Below, one piece after another: positions 1 through 9,433 of a stretch of 45,919 nt of DNA. Position numbers and translations under genes: made by a program. The stretch's first letter is position 1, and every line of letters starts with the position of its first letter. Source of the DNA: Methylococcales bacterium (GTDB taxonomy: Bacteria > Pseudomonadota > Gammaproteobacteria > Methylococcales > Methylomonadaceae); contig JAURYI010000124.1 in the NCBI GenBank assembly GCA_030654015.1, forward strand, positions 1 through 45,919, in the 5' to 3' direction. Below the pieces are notes generated by a model that ran no database searches, was not told the DNA's origin, and saw only the letters and a list, made by a program, of their open reading frames with translations.

Positions 1-11
1 AGACGTTGAAC

Positions 12-290
12 TCACCCAAGCAATCCGGGTTCGCTGAGCAACTTCTTTAGCTTGGGTTTGGACTGGACAGGACGGTCTAACGCAGCGTGAAATGCGTCCC
101 ACTTCTCTGGGCTCAGTTCAAAGCGCTGCCGGTCGGCGAGCGTTTGGTTGGCGGCAATAATGCCAGCCTCCAGCAAAAATTCACTGACGCTCTTATGGGT
201 CGCGTGCGCCGCCTCTTGAAGCAGCAATTTTACAGAGGCGCTGGCGCGCACATCGATATGTTCGGACTTGGGCTGGATAACGACTGGCAT
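12..290 (-). CDS. DUF1778 (TacA-type) antitoxin
   Basis: This 92-residue protein has the DUF1778 layout. An N-terminal ribbon-helix-helix segment (IDVRASASVKLLLQEAA, then THKSVSEFLLEAG) is followed by a C-terminal tail with LSPEKWDAFHAALD and a proline/lysine-rich end, which in this family neutralises a GNAT acetyltransferase toxin that acetylates aminoacyl-tRNA. The ATG at 290 has a strong GGAGG six bases upstream. In TacAT operons the antitoxin comes first, so the toxin should lie beyond position 1 and is not visible. Family membership is read from sequence; neutralisation of a GNAT toxin is inferred from the family. Confidence 0.88.
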   Translation of the reverse strand: MPVVIQPKSEHIDVRASASVKLLLQEAAHATHKSVSEFLLEAGIIAANQTLADRQRFELSPEKWDAFHAALDRPVQSKPKLKKLLSEPGLLG

Positions 291-315
291 AAAGGCCTCC
301 TTATGTTGGATTTTT

Positions 316-344
316 ATGATAACGTCCCGACATTGTCATGACAA
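316..344 (-). promoter_or_regulatory. promoter with palindromic operator for the DUF1778 antitoxin gene
   Basis: On the minus strand TTGTCA (339-344) and TATCAT (316-321) are 17 bases apart, a good sigma-70 promoter. The -35 box is half of a perfect 12-base palindrome, TTGTCATGACAA (333-344). Ribbon-helix-helix antitoxins usually repress their own operon at such palindromes. The operator assignment is inferred from position and symmetry. Confidence 0.5.
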
Positions 345-407
345 ATATTTTTAAAACAAAAACAAAAACACAGTTCAAACTACCCAAATAACCACTTTAG
401 TATAACC

Positions 408-1256
408 ATGACCCATCAACCGCCCCCTTTAATCACCATTATCATTGCTGTTTATAATGGCGCCAAAACCTTGCAGCAATGTATCGATAGTGTCGCGCAA
501 CAAACTTATGCCAACAAAGAATTAATCATTATCGATGGCGGTTCTAACGACGGCACTGTTGAATTGCTGAAGGCGAATGATCAGCATATCAACTACTGGA
601 TTTCCGAACCCGATCAAGGCATTTATAACGCCTGGAATAAAGGATTGGCACAAGCACAAGGTGAATGGATTTGTTTTTTAGGCGCGGATGATTTTTTTTG
701 GGATACGCAGGTGCTCGAAAAAATCAGTAAGCCTTTGGCCACATTACCCGCGAGTATTCGCGTGGCTTATGGACAAATCATGCTGCTTAATTCTAAAGAT
801 GAAGACTTATATTTATCCGGCGAACCTTGGCAGAACGTTAAAAAACGCTTTAAGCAAATTATGAGCATTCCGCACCCCGGCACGCTGCATCGGCGCAGTT
901 TGTTTGAACAGCATGGCCGCTTTGATGAATCATTTCGTATCGCGGGCGATTATGAATTGTTATTGCGCGAGCTAAAAACCGCCGATGCTGCGTTTATTCC
1001 TGATGTAATCACCGTGGCCATGCGCCAAGGCGGCATTAGCAGCGATCCACAAAATGCGCTGGTTCAATTGCGTGAAGTAAGGCGTGGACAGCGTATCCAA
1101 GGATTAAATTTTCCTGGAGTCAGCTGGCTAATGGCCATAGCAAGGGTATATATCCGCTTGTTGTTATGGCAATTTCTAGGCGAACAAGCGGCTAGAAAAA
1201 CTTTGGATTGGGGGCGGCGTATGCTGGGCTTACCGGCATTTTGGACGCGAACCTGA
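408..1256 (+). CDS. family 2 glycosyltransferase (GT-A fold)
   Basis: The 282-residue protein opens with the GT2 nucleotide-binding strand (ITIIIAVYNGAKTL), has DGGSNDGT, and carries the metal-binding acidic motif as GADD at residues 92-95. The middle part (HPGTLHRRSLFEQHGRFDES, then AGDYELLLRE) is typical of WcaA/WcaE-like enzymes that add a sugar from an NDP-sugar during exopolysaccharide or O-antigen synthesis on the cytoplasmic face of the membrane. There is no membrane segment. The stop overlaps the ATG of a second GT2 gene, so the two are probably co-translated. Donor and acceptor sugars cannot be told. No clear Shine-Dalgarno precedes the ATG. Confidence 0.9.
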   Translation: MTHQPPPLITIIIAVYNGAKTLQQCIDSVAQQTYANKELIIIDGGSNDGTVELLKANDQHINYWISEPDQGIYNAWNKGLAQAQGEWICFLGADDFFWDTQVLEKISKPLATLPASIRVAYGQIMLLNSKDEDLYLSGEPWQNVKKRFKQIMSIPHPGTLHRRSLFEQHGRFDESFRIAGDYELLLRELKTADAAFIPDVITVAMRQGGISSDPQNALVQLREVRRGQRIQGLNFPGVSWLMAIARVYIRLLLWQFLGEQAARKTLDWGRRMLGLPAFWTRT

Positions 1257-2065
1257 TGATACACAGCACTATTATTCCGGTCACAGTAATTATTCCCTGC
1301 TTCCGCTGTGCAGCAACAATAGAGCGTGCGGTTCAGTCTATTGTTGAGCAGACACAACGGCCTACAGAAGTTATTTTGGTTGATGATGCCAGTGGCGATA
1401 ACACGTTGCCTGTTTTACAACAATTGGAATCCCAGTATAAAGGTTGGATAAAAATTATCGTGCTCGGCGAGAATTGCGGTGCTTCTCGTGCGCGCAATGC
1501 CGGATGGGATGCGGCAACTCAACCTTATATTGCATTCTTGGATGCCGATGACAGTTGGCATCCTGCTAAATTGGCTATCCAATATCAGGTCATGTTAAAT
1601 AACCCCTCAATTGTTGCTTCTGGACACCGATGCTTATGGCTTTGTAATCAACAGTTATTGCCTGATATTCCTGATCTAATAAATTTAAGTCCCGTTAATC
1701 CACTCGCTTTGCTTTTTAAAAATCGGTTTGGCGCACCTACGTCGATGTTAAAGCGAGAGTTAGCTTTTCGATTTGTCGATAATAAGCGTTATTCGGAAGA
1801 TTGCTATTTATGGCAACAAATTGCTTTTTCCGGTTTTTTACTGGTATTTATCGATAGCTCATTGACCTACACTCATAAACCACTCTACGGGGCAAGTGGA
1901 CTCAGCGCACAATTATGGGCAATGGAAAAAGGCGAGCTGGATAATTTTTTTAGCTTATATCAGGACAAAAAAATAAATTACGGGCTGTTTTTACTCGCCA
2001 GTGCTTTTTCCTTACTTAAATACTGCAAGCGCGTCATTACGACAAAAATGCGTAGGGTTGGTTAA
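1256..2065 (+). CDS. family 2 glycosyltransferase (GT-A fold)
   Basis: This is a second GT2 enzyme, 269 residues from the ATG at 1256, which shares one base with the TGA of the gene before it (TGATG). A longer reading from TTG at 1208 adds 16 residues lying inside the previous gene and is less likely. VTVIIPCFRCAATIERAVQS and DDASGDNT form the donor-binding half, and FLDADDSW near residue 96 holds the DXD-type motif. The C-terminal part is more AT-rich and less conserved. It probably acts with its neighbour in polysaccharide assembly; substrates are unknown. Its stop overlaps the convergent ackA stop by four bases, leaving no room for a separate terminator. Confidence 0.88.
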   Translation: MIHSTIIPVTVIIPCFRCAATIERAVQSIVEQTQRPTEVILVDDASGDNTLPVLQQLESQYKGWIKIIVLGENCGASRARNAGWDAATQPYIAFLDADDSWHPAKLAIQYQVMLNNPSIVASGHRCLWLCNQQLLPDIPDLINLSPVNPLALLFKNRFGAPTSMLKRELAFRFVDNKRYSEDCYLWQQIAFSGFLLVFIDSSLTYTHKPLYGASGLSAQLWAMEKGELDNFFSLYQDKKINYGLFLLASAFSLLKYCKRVITTKMRRVG

Positions 2066-3114
2066 TCACCACCCAAACAAAGATCACGTATCATCACTTC
2101 TTCATCAGCCGGGATAACCAGCACGGGTTTGTGACCGGGTCGGCCAATGACAGCCATGCCCGACTTGTTGGCAGCCTGATCCAAAACAAAGCCTAAAAAA
2201 TCCAGCGGCGCGCAGATTTTTTCGCGCACTTCGGCGGAATGCTCACCAATACCGCCGGTAAACACCAGCGCATCGATGCCGCCCGCTTTAGCGGCAAAAC
2301 CGCCGATTGCCGCCCTCACTTGCCGGCAAAAATAATCGACAGCGAAGGCGGCGTTGTCGCTCACGCTGGCGGTGAGTTCATTCATTTCCGAACTTTCACC
2401 GGCCGACAAGGCCAACAAGCCCATTTGGTGGAACACCACTTTGCTCAATTGCTCAGGCGTGTAGCGTTTGGCCAATTCCAACATCACGCCGGGGTCAAGG
2501 TCGCCGCTTCGGGTGCCCATAGGGATGCCGCCTGCCGGGGTGTAACCCATGCTGGTATCCACCGATTTCAGGTTCTCCAGCAAACACAGGCTGGCGCCGC
2601 TGCCCAAATGGGCGACGACAACTTTTTGATACGCCGCTTCGCCCAAAACGCTTTCAAGCCTGCTTGCGATATAGGCGTAATTGAGGCCATGGAAACCGAA
2701 ACGGCGCAAACCCAATGCGTTCGGAATCGGCAGGCGTTTGGCCAATTCCGGCAAGGTGGCATGAAACGCGGTGTCGAAACAGACGATTTGCGGCGCATCG
2801 AAGCGTTGCAGGCACAAATCCAGCCCCAGCAAATTACCCGGCAAATGCAACGGCGCCAGATGAATCAGAGCCTCCAGCCGGGCACGCTCGACTGTATCAA
2901 CCCGCCTTGCCGGTTCGGTTATGTCGCCGCCATGCACAAAACGATGCCCGACCAGCGTCGGCAATTCGCCCGCCAAATCGTGCAGCAGCTGGTCGAAAGC
3001 CTGCTGTTGATCGCGCACATGCTCATAACGAAAATTGCGCCGCGCACCGTCAGCGCCAAACAGGCTCGCTTTTAACGACGACGAGCCACTATTGATGGTT
3101 AAAACCGAGTGCAT
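2062..3114 (-). CDS. ackA: acetate kinase
   Basis: Acetate kinase (acetyl phosphate + ADP to acetate + ATP). The protein begins VLTINSGSSSLKASLF, the ASKHA-fold phosphate loop, and has VGHRFVHGG, LAPLHLPGN, FDTAFHATLP, RRFGFHGLNY, HLGSGASLC, MGTRSGDLDPG and FTGGIGEHS, all acetokinase signatures. From the ATG at 3114 it has 350 residues, shorter than the usual 400 or so. The ATG overlaps the phosphoketolase TGA (TGATG), so translational coupling is likely; a TTG at 3132 lies inside xfp and is unlikely. The gene is visibly richer in GC than xfp. With phosphoketolase it turns a sugar phosphate into acetate and ATP; no pta is present here. Confidence 0.93.
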   Translation of the reverse strand: MHSVLTINSGSSSLKASLFGADGARRNFRYEHVRDQQQAFDQLLHDLAGELPTLVGHRFVHGGDITEPARRVDTVERARLEALIHLAPLHLPGNLLGLDLCLQRFDAPQIVCFDTAFHATLPELAKRLPIPNALGLRRFGFHGLNYAYIASRLESVLGEAAYQKVVVAHLGSGASLCLLENLKSVDTSMGYTPAGGIPMGTRSGDLDPGVMLELAKRYTPEQLSKVVFHQMGLLALSAGESSEMNELTASVSDNAAFAVDYFCRQVRAAIGGFAAKAGGIDALVFTGGIGEHSAEVREKICAPLDFLGFVLDQAANKSGMAVIGRPGHKPVLVIPADEEVMIRDLCLGGD

Positions 3115-5498
3115 CAATACGGCCACACCCAATTATCAACTTCTGGCAAATCGGTGCCATGTTCGTAAGCATAATTGCGGCATTCGATCTGCATATCGCG
3201 CATTTTTTCTTTGACGTGCGCACCGGCTACGCGCAATGACGGAATCCGGTTAATCGCGTCAATCACCAAACTGAAACGGTCGATTTCGTTTTGAATGGCC
3301 AATTCCAGCGGCGTGTTGATGCTGCCTTTTTCTTTATAACCGCGCACATGCATATTGTTGTGGTTGTTGCGGCGATAGGCCAAGCGGTGAATCAGCCAAG
3401 GATAACCATGGAAGTTGAACAATATCGGTTTGTCCAGCGTGAACAGGCTGTCGAAATCCTTATCCGACAAGCCGTGCGGATGTTCCGCTTCGGGCGCCAA
3501 TTTGTACAAATCCACCACATTGATAAAGCGTACTTTAAGTTCAGGGAAATTTTCGCGCAGTAACACCACAGCGGCCAGCGCTTCTTTAGTCGGAATATCG
3601 CCGGCACTGGCGATGACCAAATCCGGCTCGAAACCTTGGTCATTACAAGCCCAGTCCCAAATACCGATGCCCTTGGTGCAATGTTTAATCGCCGCATCCA
3701 TGTCCAGATACTGCAAATGTTTTTGTTTGTCGGACACGATAACGTTGATGTAATCGGTACTTTTCAAACAATGATTGGCGACTGATAGCAGACAATTGAC
3801 ATCGGGCGGTAAATAAATGCGCGTCACTTCGGGGCTTTTATTAACCACTAAATCCAAAAATCCCGGATCTTGGTGGGTAAAGCCGTTGTGATCTTGTCGC
3901 CACACGGTAGAAGTAATCAGCAAGTTCAACGATGACACGGGCGCACGCCAAGGCACTTCACTGGACATCGCCAACCATTTCGCGTGTTGGTTAAACATCG
4001 AGTCGATAACGTGAACAAAGGCTTCATAAGTGGAGAAGAAACCATGACGACCTGTCAATAAATAGCCTTCCAGCCAACCTTCCAAGGTATGCTCAGAGAG
4101 CATTTCCATGACCCGACCATCAGGCGATAATTCACCACCATCGGCATCTTCGGGTAAATAATCCGCTAACCATGTTTTTTTACTGACTTCGTAAATATCA
4201 TCGAGTTTATTCGAGCTGTTTTCATCAGGCCCGAATACGCGGAAGTTGTTCATATTGTCGCGCATGATGTCACGCAAAAATTTACCCAATGGGCGGGTAT
4301 TTTCCGCGCTGATTTTACCCGGTGCGGCTAATGCCAATTGGTAATCTTTAAAATCAGGCAGGCGTAAGGCTTTACGCAACAAGCCGCCGTTAGCATGAGG
4401 ATTCGCACTCATGCGGCGTGTGCCTTTTGGAGCCAACGCCTTTAATTCTGGAATCAACGTGCCGTTAGCATCAAATAATTCTTCGGGTTTATAACTGTGC
4501 AACCACGTTTCCAAACCTTGCAAATGGGCGGGATTGTCTTTGATATTGGCTAATGGCACTTGGTGCGAACGCCAAAAACCTTCAACTTTATGCCCATCAA
4601 CTTCTTTAGGACCCGTCCAGCCTTTAGGACTGCGCAACACAATCATCGGCCAGCGCGGACGTGCTGGAATACCTGTACTACGCGCTTCGGCTTGAATGCG
4701 GCGAATTTCCAGCACGCATTGCTCCAGTACATCTGCCATACGCGCGTGCATGACTTCTGGATCGGTACCTTCGACAAAATACGGCGTATAACCGTAGCCT
4801 TTGAACAGATTTTCCAATTCTTCGTGCGAAATGCGTGACAACAGTGTCGGGTTGTTAATTTTGTAACCGTTCAAATGCAGAATCGGCAATACCGCGCCGT
4901 CACGAATCGGGTTTAAAAATTTATTGGAATGCCACGAAGTCGCCAGCGGCCCCGTTTCAGATTCTCCATCACCTACCATCACGGTAACAATCAAATCAGG
5001 ATTATCATACGCCGCGCCGAATGCGTGTGACACGCTATAGCCTAACTCGCCACCTTCATGAATTGACCCCGGAGTTTCAGGCGTACAGTGACTGCCGATA
5101 CCACCCGGAAACGAAAATTCTTTAAAAAAGTGTAACAAGCCTTCTTCATCTTCGCCTTTGTTTGGATAGACTTCAGAATAAGTACTTTCTAAATACGCAG
5201 GTGCAAGTACACCCGGTGCGCCATGTCCCGGGCCTGCCATAAAAATGGCATTCAAATCGTATTTTTTAATCAAGCGGTTGATATGAATATACGCAAAACT
5301 CAAACCCGGACTGGAACCCCAATGTCCTAACAAGCGGTTTTTAATATGCTCAGGTTTCAGCGGTTCTTTCAGCAATGGATTTTCGCGTAAATAGATCATC
5401 CCAGCGGCTAAATAATTACACGCTCGCCAATAGGCATTAATTTTTTGTAACTCATCCGCACTCAGTGCCGTGGTTACTGTTGATGATTCAGTTGTCAT
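3114..5498 (-). CDS. xfp: xylulose-5-phosphate/fructose-6-phosphate phosphoketolase
   Basis: The 794-residue protein is a full-length thiamine-diphosphate phosphoketolase. It cleaves xylulose 5-phosphate (often also fructose 6-phosphate) with phosphate to give acetyl phosphate and glyceraldehyde 3-phosphate (or erythrose 4-phosphate). Family signatures are [61 protein letters not shown] in the ThDP site, and [14 protein letters not shown] in the second half. AAGGA precedes the ATG. The first gene of a two-gene operon with ackA, it would give a phosphoketolase bypass from pentose phosphates to acetate, plausible in an organism using the ribulose monophosphate or pentose phosphate pathway. Confidence 0.96.
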   Translation of the reverse strand: MTTESSTVTTALSADELQKINAYWRACNYLAAGMIYLRENPLLKEPLKPEHIKNRLLGHWGSSPGLSFAYIHINRLIKKYDLNAIFMAGPGHGAPGVLAPAYLESTYSEVYPNKGEDEEGLLHFFKEFSFPGGIGSHCTPETPGSIHEGGELGYSVSHAFGAAYDNPDLIVTVMVGDGESETGPLATSWHSNKFLNPIRDGAVLPILHLNGYKINNPTLLSRISHEELENLFKGYGYTPYFVEGTDPEVMHARMADVLEQCVLEIRRIQAEARSTGIPARPRWPMIVLRSPKGWTGPKEVDGHKVEGFWRSHQVPLANIKDNPAHLQGLETWLHSYKPEELFDANGTLIPELKALAPKGTRRMSANPHANGGLLRKALRLPDFKDYQLALAAPGKISAENTRPLGKFLRDIMRDNMNNFRVFGPDENSSNKLDDIYEVSKKTWLADYLPEDADGGELSPDGRVMEMLSEHTLEGWLEGYLLTGRHGFFSTYEAFVHVIDSMFNQHAKWLAMSSEVPWRAPVSSLNLLITSTVWRQDHNGFTHQDPGFLDLVVNKSPEVTRIYLPPDVNCLLSVANHCLKSTDYINVIVSDKQKHLQYLDMDAAIKHCTKGIGIWDWACNDQGFEPDLVIASAGDIPTKEALAAVVLLRENFPELKVRFINVVDLYKLAPEAEHPHGLSDKDFDSLFTLDKPILFNFHGYPWLIHRLAYRRNNHNNMHVRGYKEKGSINTPLELAIQNEIDRFSLVIDAINRIPSLRVAGAHVKEKMRDMQIECRNYAYEHGTDLPEVDNWVWPY

Positions 5499-5545
5499 AA
5501 GTATCCTTTATCAATAAAGCAGTGAAAGTATTTGTGTTGGTAGTG

Positions 5546-5634
5546 GTAAAGAGTAAGTGATTCATGTCGGAGGTCAGGCTTTGCCCGACAGTCAAGCAGA
5601 GCTTGACCTCCAATTGTTACCACTCACTGTTTAC
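5546..5634. repeat. large imperfect inverted repeat between hypB and xfp
   Basis: Two 35-base arms (5546-5580 and 5600-5634) align without gaps as inverted copies, about 25 of 35 positions pairing. The inner 12 bases (GGAGGTCAGGCT against AGCTTGACCTCC) pair with a single G-T wobble. Smaller stems such as TCAAGC/GCTTGA are nested inside. It could fold at the end of the hyp transcript or lie in the xfp 5' region. A 19-base string just before it (5522-5540) recurs with two differences at 45892-45910, suggesting a dispersed REP or MITE-like family. Confidence 0.6.
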
Positions 5635-5741
5635 GACTACCTTTGTATTTAACAGGTTTTATATAACTGACTATAGTGCATATAAATTATGACAGTTGAA
5701 TTAACCCCTACAATAACCTGTTAATTAAAGATTTGTACTGT

Positions 5742-6506
5742 TTACGCGGCGGGTGTATCAAGCCAATCCAGCCACGCAGTCAATGTTGGTTCTTGCGTCG
5801 CCGATAATTGCAATACTTCAATATCAGGATTAATACGTTTTGCAAATTCGATACACCGCGCCACATCAAAATTGGTGTACGGCAACAAGTCGATTTTATT
5901 GATAATCATCAAATCGGCGGCATGAAACATATCAGGGTATTTCAACGGCTTATCATCCCCTTCGGTGACTGACAACACCACCACTTTATGTGCTTCGCCC
6001 AAATCAAACGACGATGGGCAAACCAGATTGCCGACATTTTCTATCGCCAGCAAACTGTTATCAGGCACGCTTAATGACTGCACCGCTTGACCAATATCGT
6101 AGGCATCTAAATGACAGGCTTTGCCCGTGTTAATCTGCACAGCGGCAACCCCTGTGGCGCGAATTCTATCGGCATCCAAATCGGTTTGCTGATCGCCTTC
6201 GATGACGAAAATAGGGCGGGTATTTTTTAGTGCGTTAATGGTTGCCACTAATAACGTGGTTTTACCTGCCCCCGGACTGGAGACAAAATTCAGCGCGAAA
6301 ATACCGTGCTGTTGAAAATACGCACGGTTTTCATCGGCATAACTGTCATTTTTTGCCAGAATATCCTGCTCGACACGAATCAAACGTTCACCGTGTGACT
6401 CATGCGCGTGGTCATGAGAATCCTGTTCATCATGATGGTGATGATGGGGTTTGAGAGGAGAAAATTTACTTTTAGATGATGAACCGCAACCGCAAATACC
6501 GCACAT
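5742..6506 (-). CDS. hypB: hydrogenase nickel-incorporation GTPase HypB
   Basis: HypB is the SIMIBI-class GTPase that, with HypA, delivers nickel to [NiFe]-hydrogenase large subunits in the cytoplasm. The 254-residue protein starts [10 protein letters not shown], with cysteines of the high-affinity nickel site, followed by a histidine-rich stretch (residues 21-38). The P-loop is [11 protein letters not shown] (about residues 76-86), the G-domain metal site is seen in [10 protein letters not shown] and NLVCPSSFD, and NKIDLLPY is the G4 motif. It lies nine bases after hypA. The His stretch suggests nickel storage. No hydrogenase structural genes are in the window. Confidence 0.96.
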   Translation of the reverse strand: MCGICGCGSSSKSKFSPLKPHHHHHDEQDSHDHAHESHGERLIRVEQDILAKNDSYADENRAYFQQHGIFALNFVSSPGAGKTTLLVATINALKNTRPIFVIEGDQQTDLDADRIRATGVAAVQINTGKACHLDAYDIGQAVQSLSVPDNSLLAIENVGNLVCPSSFDLGEAHKVVVLSVTEGDDKPLKYPDMFHAADLMIINKIDLLPYTNFDVARCIEFAKRINPDIEVLQLSATQEPTLTAWLDWLDTPAA

Positions 6507-6515
6507 ACTGAACTC

Positions 6516-6857
6516 CTAAATAACGATTAATTCTTTAATGCGCATGGACTGCCCCTGCAACACCGTTACGCCGAAACTGCCGCAATGGTGACAGGGATCA
6601 TGGCGCGTTTCTAATAAAACAGATTGTTGGCATTTCGGGCAGACACCCTGCCCTGCGATGTTAATAATCACCAGCTCCGCGTGTTCTGCCAAGGAGTTTT
6701 TCATCACTGCGTCAAAACCAAAACGCAGTGCATCCGCCTCAACACAGGATAACGCGCCTATCTCCAGCACCACTTGCTTAACCTGCTGAAAGCCCTGTTG
6801 TTCCGCTTGGGTTTCCAGCGTATCCAACACGCTTTCTAATAAGGAAATTTCATGCAC
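6516..6857 (-). CDS. hypA: hydrogenase nickel-incorporation metallochaperone HypA
   Basis: The 113-residue protein has the normal HypA length, the N-terminal MHE nickel-binding motif (His2) and a zinc ribbon made by CPKC and CHHC near residues 73-92. HypA supplies nickel, with HypB, to immature hydrogenase and sometimes to urease. Its start lies inside the end of the upstream protease gene (8-base overlap), so the order on the minus strand is protease, hypA, hypB as one operon. A hydrogenase role is favoured because of the protease; no urease gene is seen. Confidence 0.95.
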   Translation of the reverse strand: MHEISLLESVLDTLETQAEQQGFQQVKQVVLEIGALSCVEADALRFGFDAVMKNSLAEHAELVIINIAGQGVCPKCQQSVLLETRHDPCHHCGSFGVTVLQGQSMRIKELIVI

Positions 6858-7332
6858 AGGTATGCGTCTGCCACGTTGTTACATCGGGATTTGCCAATAA
6901 TTTTTCCACCAACGCCACCGCCTGTCGCAAACTCTCTTCTGCTATGACAGATAAACCGTCACCTAATTCAAACTGAACTGCCTGCATAGTCAATAAAAAA
7001 CACGGCGGCGGGGCGGCTTTTTCAATATCTTGATAAACCTGCATCACACTAACGGGGTGCATGGCGTGCGTGGTGTAGCTGTTATCCATCGCCGCGTGTA
7101 ATTGGCTGAAATGTATCGGCTGCGTATTCGCCACCGACGCATCCGCAAATAACACCAGTTGCCGCTGTTTCAAATCCAGCGCGTGTTCAATTTGCAGCTG
7201 AAAATCCGTCAATATTTCCACCGCTTGCACACACGCGGCTGGCAATTGTTCCAATAACAATACGCCCAGCGCGTCATCGCCACGGCTGGGATTGCCGTAG
7301 CCCAGTAATAAAATCGGTTTAGAATGGGTCAT
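6850..7332 (-). CDS. hydrogenase maturation protease (HyaD/HybD/HoxW type)
   Basis: This is a 160-residue member of peptidase family M52, which removes a short C-terminal peptide from the [NiFe]-hydrogenase large subunit after nickel insertion. LLLGYGNPSRGDDALGVLLL is the typical GxGN...D opening, with Asp in place of the nickel-sensing Glu of HybD. Further candidate ligands are the Asp in FADASVA and the His in AMHPVSVMQ. It starts at ATG 7332 and overlaps hypA by eight bases. Each such protease serves one hydrogenase, so a [NiFe]-hydrogenase is expected elsewhere in the genome. The C-terminus is less conserved and the target subtype (Hox or Hyp-linked group) cannot be told. Confidence 0.88.
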   Translation of the reverse strand: MTHSKPILLLGYGNPSRGDDALGVLLLEQLPAACVQAVEILTDFQLQIEHALDLKQRQLVLFADASVANTQPIHFSQLHAAMDNSYTTHAMHPVSVMQVYQDIEKAAPPPCFLLTMQAVQFELGDGLSVIAEESLRQAVALVEKLLANPDVTTWQTHTCA

Positions 7333-7405
7333 AATTACCTGATGTGTTCTTAATCGCTTAGCGTAACACTGTTGGGAAGGTATCTGAATTTTGCATTTAT
7401 CAACT

Positions 7406-7469
7406 GACGTTACGCATGAAAAATCAATAGTCCACGAAAAGCACGAAAAAAATCAAAGCTAATGCGTCC
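7406..7469. repeat. partial copy of a dispersed MITE-like element
   Basis: This stretch matches the reverse complement of 43467-43537 almost base for base, differing at four substitutions and a seven-base gap. Both contain AATAGTCCACGAAAAGCACG. Here only one arm of the inverted-repeat element is present, so it is a truncated or solo copy. Confidence 0.65.
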
Positions 7470-7487
7470 TTTATAAGTGTCTAGGCT

Positions 7488-7520
7488 AGACCTGCGAGGT
7501 TTTTAAAACCTCGCAGGTCT
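7488..7520. repeat. 33-base perfect palindrome, copy 1
   Basis: The two 16-base arms (AGACCTGCGAGGTTTT and its reverse complement) surround a single T. An identical 33-base copy lies at 36349-36381, 29 kb away, in another intergenic stretch. It is a REP-like dispersed palindrome; it could also act as a terminator or structured RNA. Confidence 0.8.
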
Positions 7521-7523
7521 TTA

Positions 7524-7541
7524 TTCAAACCTAGGTTTGAA
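7524..7541. repeat. perfect 18-base palindrome
   Basis: TTCAAACCTAGGTTTGAA is fully self-complementary and lies four bases after the 33-base palindrome. It may be part of the same repeat unit or an operator; nothing else indicates a function. Confidence 0.5.
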
Positions 7542-7804
7542 CTCCTCGCTATCAACACTATAAACATCACTCAGTGTTTAGCACTAGCAAAAATAGTAGC
7601 CCTAAAGCCTATTAACCTCAAGGAAAACCTGATTATTATAAATAGATTGAGCCGTTTTAATAGTCGATAACAGCGGTTCATACTGATACCGCTATCATAG
7701 TGTGTAGCTTTATCACTCTGGCATAGCGACACTTTCTCGCTGGTTACATCACCCCATTTTAGACCCAAGACAGGCTTGCTCTGTGCTGTACGGGTTTCTA
7801 CAGT

Positions 7805-7810
7805 TATAAT
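7805..7810 (+). promoter_or_regulatory. possible -10 box for gshA
   Basis: A perfect TATAAT lies 30 bases before the gshA ATG, on the coding strand, at the end of a long non-coding stretch. No good -35 hexamer at standard spacing is seen, so the assignment is tentative. Confidence 0.35.
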
Positions 7811-7840
7811 GTATTGGATTATATAAGGACTAAAGACGCT

Positions 7841-9433
7841 ATGACTTTTACAACAACTCGCTTGAATACACTTCTGGCTACAGGCAATGAGCATCTGCTG
7901 TGCGGCGGCTTAAAAGGACTCGAAAAAGAGAGCTTACGCCTTTCTCAGAATGGCTTTATTGCTCAAACCCAACACCCCTATGCCTTGGGTTCGGCTTTAA
8001 CCCATCCTGCGATTACCACGGATTATTCAGAAGCTCTGATTGAGCTGATTACGCCGCCGTTTGCGGATGTAAAAGACACGCTGAACTATTTAAAACAGGT
8101 TCATCAGTTTGTTTATGCGCATCTTGACAGTGAAATTCTGCTCGGTGCAAGTATGCCGTGCGGTATTGATGGCGATGACAGTATTCGGATTGCGGAGTAC
8201 GGCACATCGAATGTCGGACGCATGAAGCATATTTATCGACATGGTTTATGGCATCGTTACGGGCGCACCATGCAGGCGATTGCGGGCATTCATTTTAATT
8301 ATTCCGTACCTGAGAGCTTGTGGGTAGCATTACATCAACAAGAACACAGCCCTCTGAGTCTGGCGCAATTTACCAATGACGGTTATTTTGGTCTGATTCG
8401 CAATTTTCAGCGCGTCGGTTGGTTGATTCTGTATTTATTCGGCGCGTCGCCTGCGATTTGCAAAAACTTTTTTCAAAGTCGTCCTGCATTAATGGCGCAA
8501 TTTGACGAGTTTGATAATGGTACGTTGTATCATCCTTATGCCACTTCCTTGCGTATGAGTGACATCGGCTACAAAAGCAAAAATCAGGCAAATCTCAATA
8601 TTGATTACAACTCACTGGACGGCTACGTTGACAGCTTGGGTAAAGCCATTGCTACGCCCTACCCTGACTATCAACAAATAGGGACTGTGGTCGCGGGTGA
8701 ATACCGCCAGCTCAACAGTAACATCCTGCAAATTGAAAACGAGTTTTACAGCACTGTTCGCCCTAAACAAATTGCCCAATCCTGTGAAAAACCAACGCTG
8801 GCATTAAAACGGCGCGGTGTACGCTACATCGAAATGCGGTCTTTGGATTTAGATATATTTAATCCTATCGGCGTTGATGAATCTAAACTGCGGTTTATTG
8901 AAGCCTTGTTATTGACGTGTCTATTAACCGACAGCCCGCCCATGTTGCGCTCTGAACACAACATTAATAACGCCAATCAATTAGCCGTGGCAAACGAAGG
9001 CAGAAAACCCCGTTTGCAATTAAATAAACACGGTAAAAAAATCACCTTGCAAAACTGGGCGCATAAAATTCTGAACACCATGCAGCGTGTCTGTGACGTG
9101 CTTGATAATAGTGTCACTGGTAACCCCTACAATGCGGCGTTAGCACAGCAACGCTTAGCGGTTGATAATACCGATCTGACACCTTCTGCGCGTATGTTAG
9201 CGAACATGAGCCAAAACGCACTACCCTTTGCCCGCTTTGCCTTACACACTTCCGCTGAACACGCCCGCTATTTTCAAGCGCGACCGCTGGACGCTGCTAC
9301 CACCGCGCAATTTATAGCAATGGCGGCAGAATCTCATGCCAAACAACGTGAAATCGAAAGCAAACCCCAACTTCCATTCGCTGAATTTTTACAGCGGTAT
9401 TTTGACCAAACCTGCTCCCAAGACCATGATTGA
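7841..9433 (+). CDS. gshA: glutamate-cysteine ligase
   Basis: GshA joins glutamate and cysteine with ATP, the first step of glutathione synthesis in the cytoplasm. The 530-residue protein is of the E. coli type (about 518 residues), with [13 protein letters not shown] at the N-terminus, [20 protein letters not shown] and the long [15 protein letters not shown] and [19 protein letters not shown] segments of the family. The ATG at 7841, after AAGGA, is preferred over a TTG at 7814. It overlaps the following APS reductase gene by eight bases, so thiol synthesis and sulfate reduction are probably co-transcribed. Confidence 0.95.
   Translation: MTFTTTRLNTLLATGNEHLLCGGLKGLEKESLRLSQNGFIAQTQHPYALGSALTHPAITTDYSEALIELITPPFADVKDTLNYLKQVHQFVYAHLDSEILLGASMPCGIDGDDSIRIAEYGTSNVGRMKHIYRHGLWHRYGRTMQAIAGIHFNYSVPESLWVALHQQEHSPLSLAQFTNDGYFGLIRNFQRVGWLILYLFGASPAICKNFFQSRPALMAQFDEFDNGTLYHPYATSLRMSDIGYKSKNQANLNIDYNSLDGYVDSLGKAIATPYPDYQQIGTVVAGEYRQLNSNILQIENEFYSTVRPKQIAQSCEKPTLALKRRGVRYIEMRSLDLDIFNPIGVDESKLRFIEALLLTCLLTDSPPMLRSEHNINNANQLAVANEGRKPRLQLNKHGKKITLQNWAHKILNTMQRVCDVLDNSVTGNPYNAALAQQRLAVDNTDLTPSARMLANMSQNALPFARFALHTSAEHARYFQARPLDAATTAQFIAMAAESHAKQREIESKPQLPFAEFLQRYFDQTCSQDHD

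Larger units (their letters stand above)
7333..7840. other. non-coding stretch with repeats upstream of gshA
   Basis: About 500 bases between divergent genes. I see no convincing gene here. It holds a partial copy of the MITE-like element (7406-7469), a 33-base palindrome (7488-7520), a perfect 18-base palindrome centred on CCTAGG (7524-7541), and near the right end a TATAAT (7805-7810) that may serve gshA. The stretch 7560-7790 shows no recognisable structure. Confidence 0.6.

Noticed and set aside
2239-3075. Long open frame on the plus strand opposite ackA
   Set aside because: It is an antisense shadow of a strongly conserved acetate kinase gene in a GC-richer stretch; its His/Gln/Arg-rich translation resembles no protein family.
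7488-7541. CRISPR-like repeats among the palindromes
   Set aside because: Copies are scattered kilobases apart, with no regular spacers and no cas gene in the window.
7571-7894. A 107-codon minus-strand frame across the gshA start
   Set aside because: No ribosome site, no recognisable domain, and it covers the gshA promoter area and first codons; better read as non-coding.
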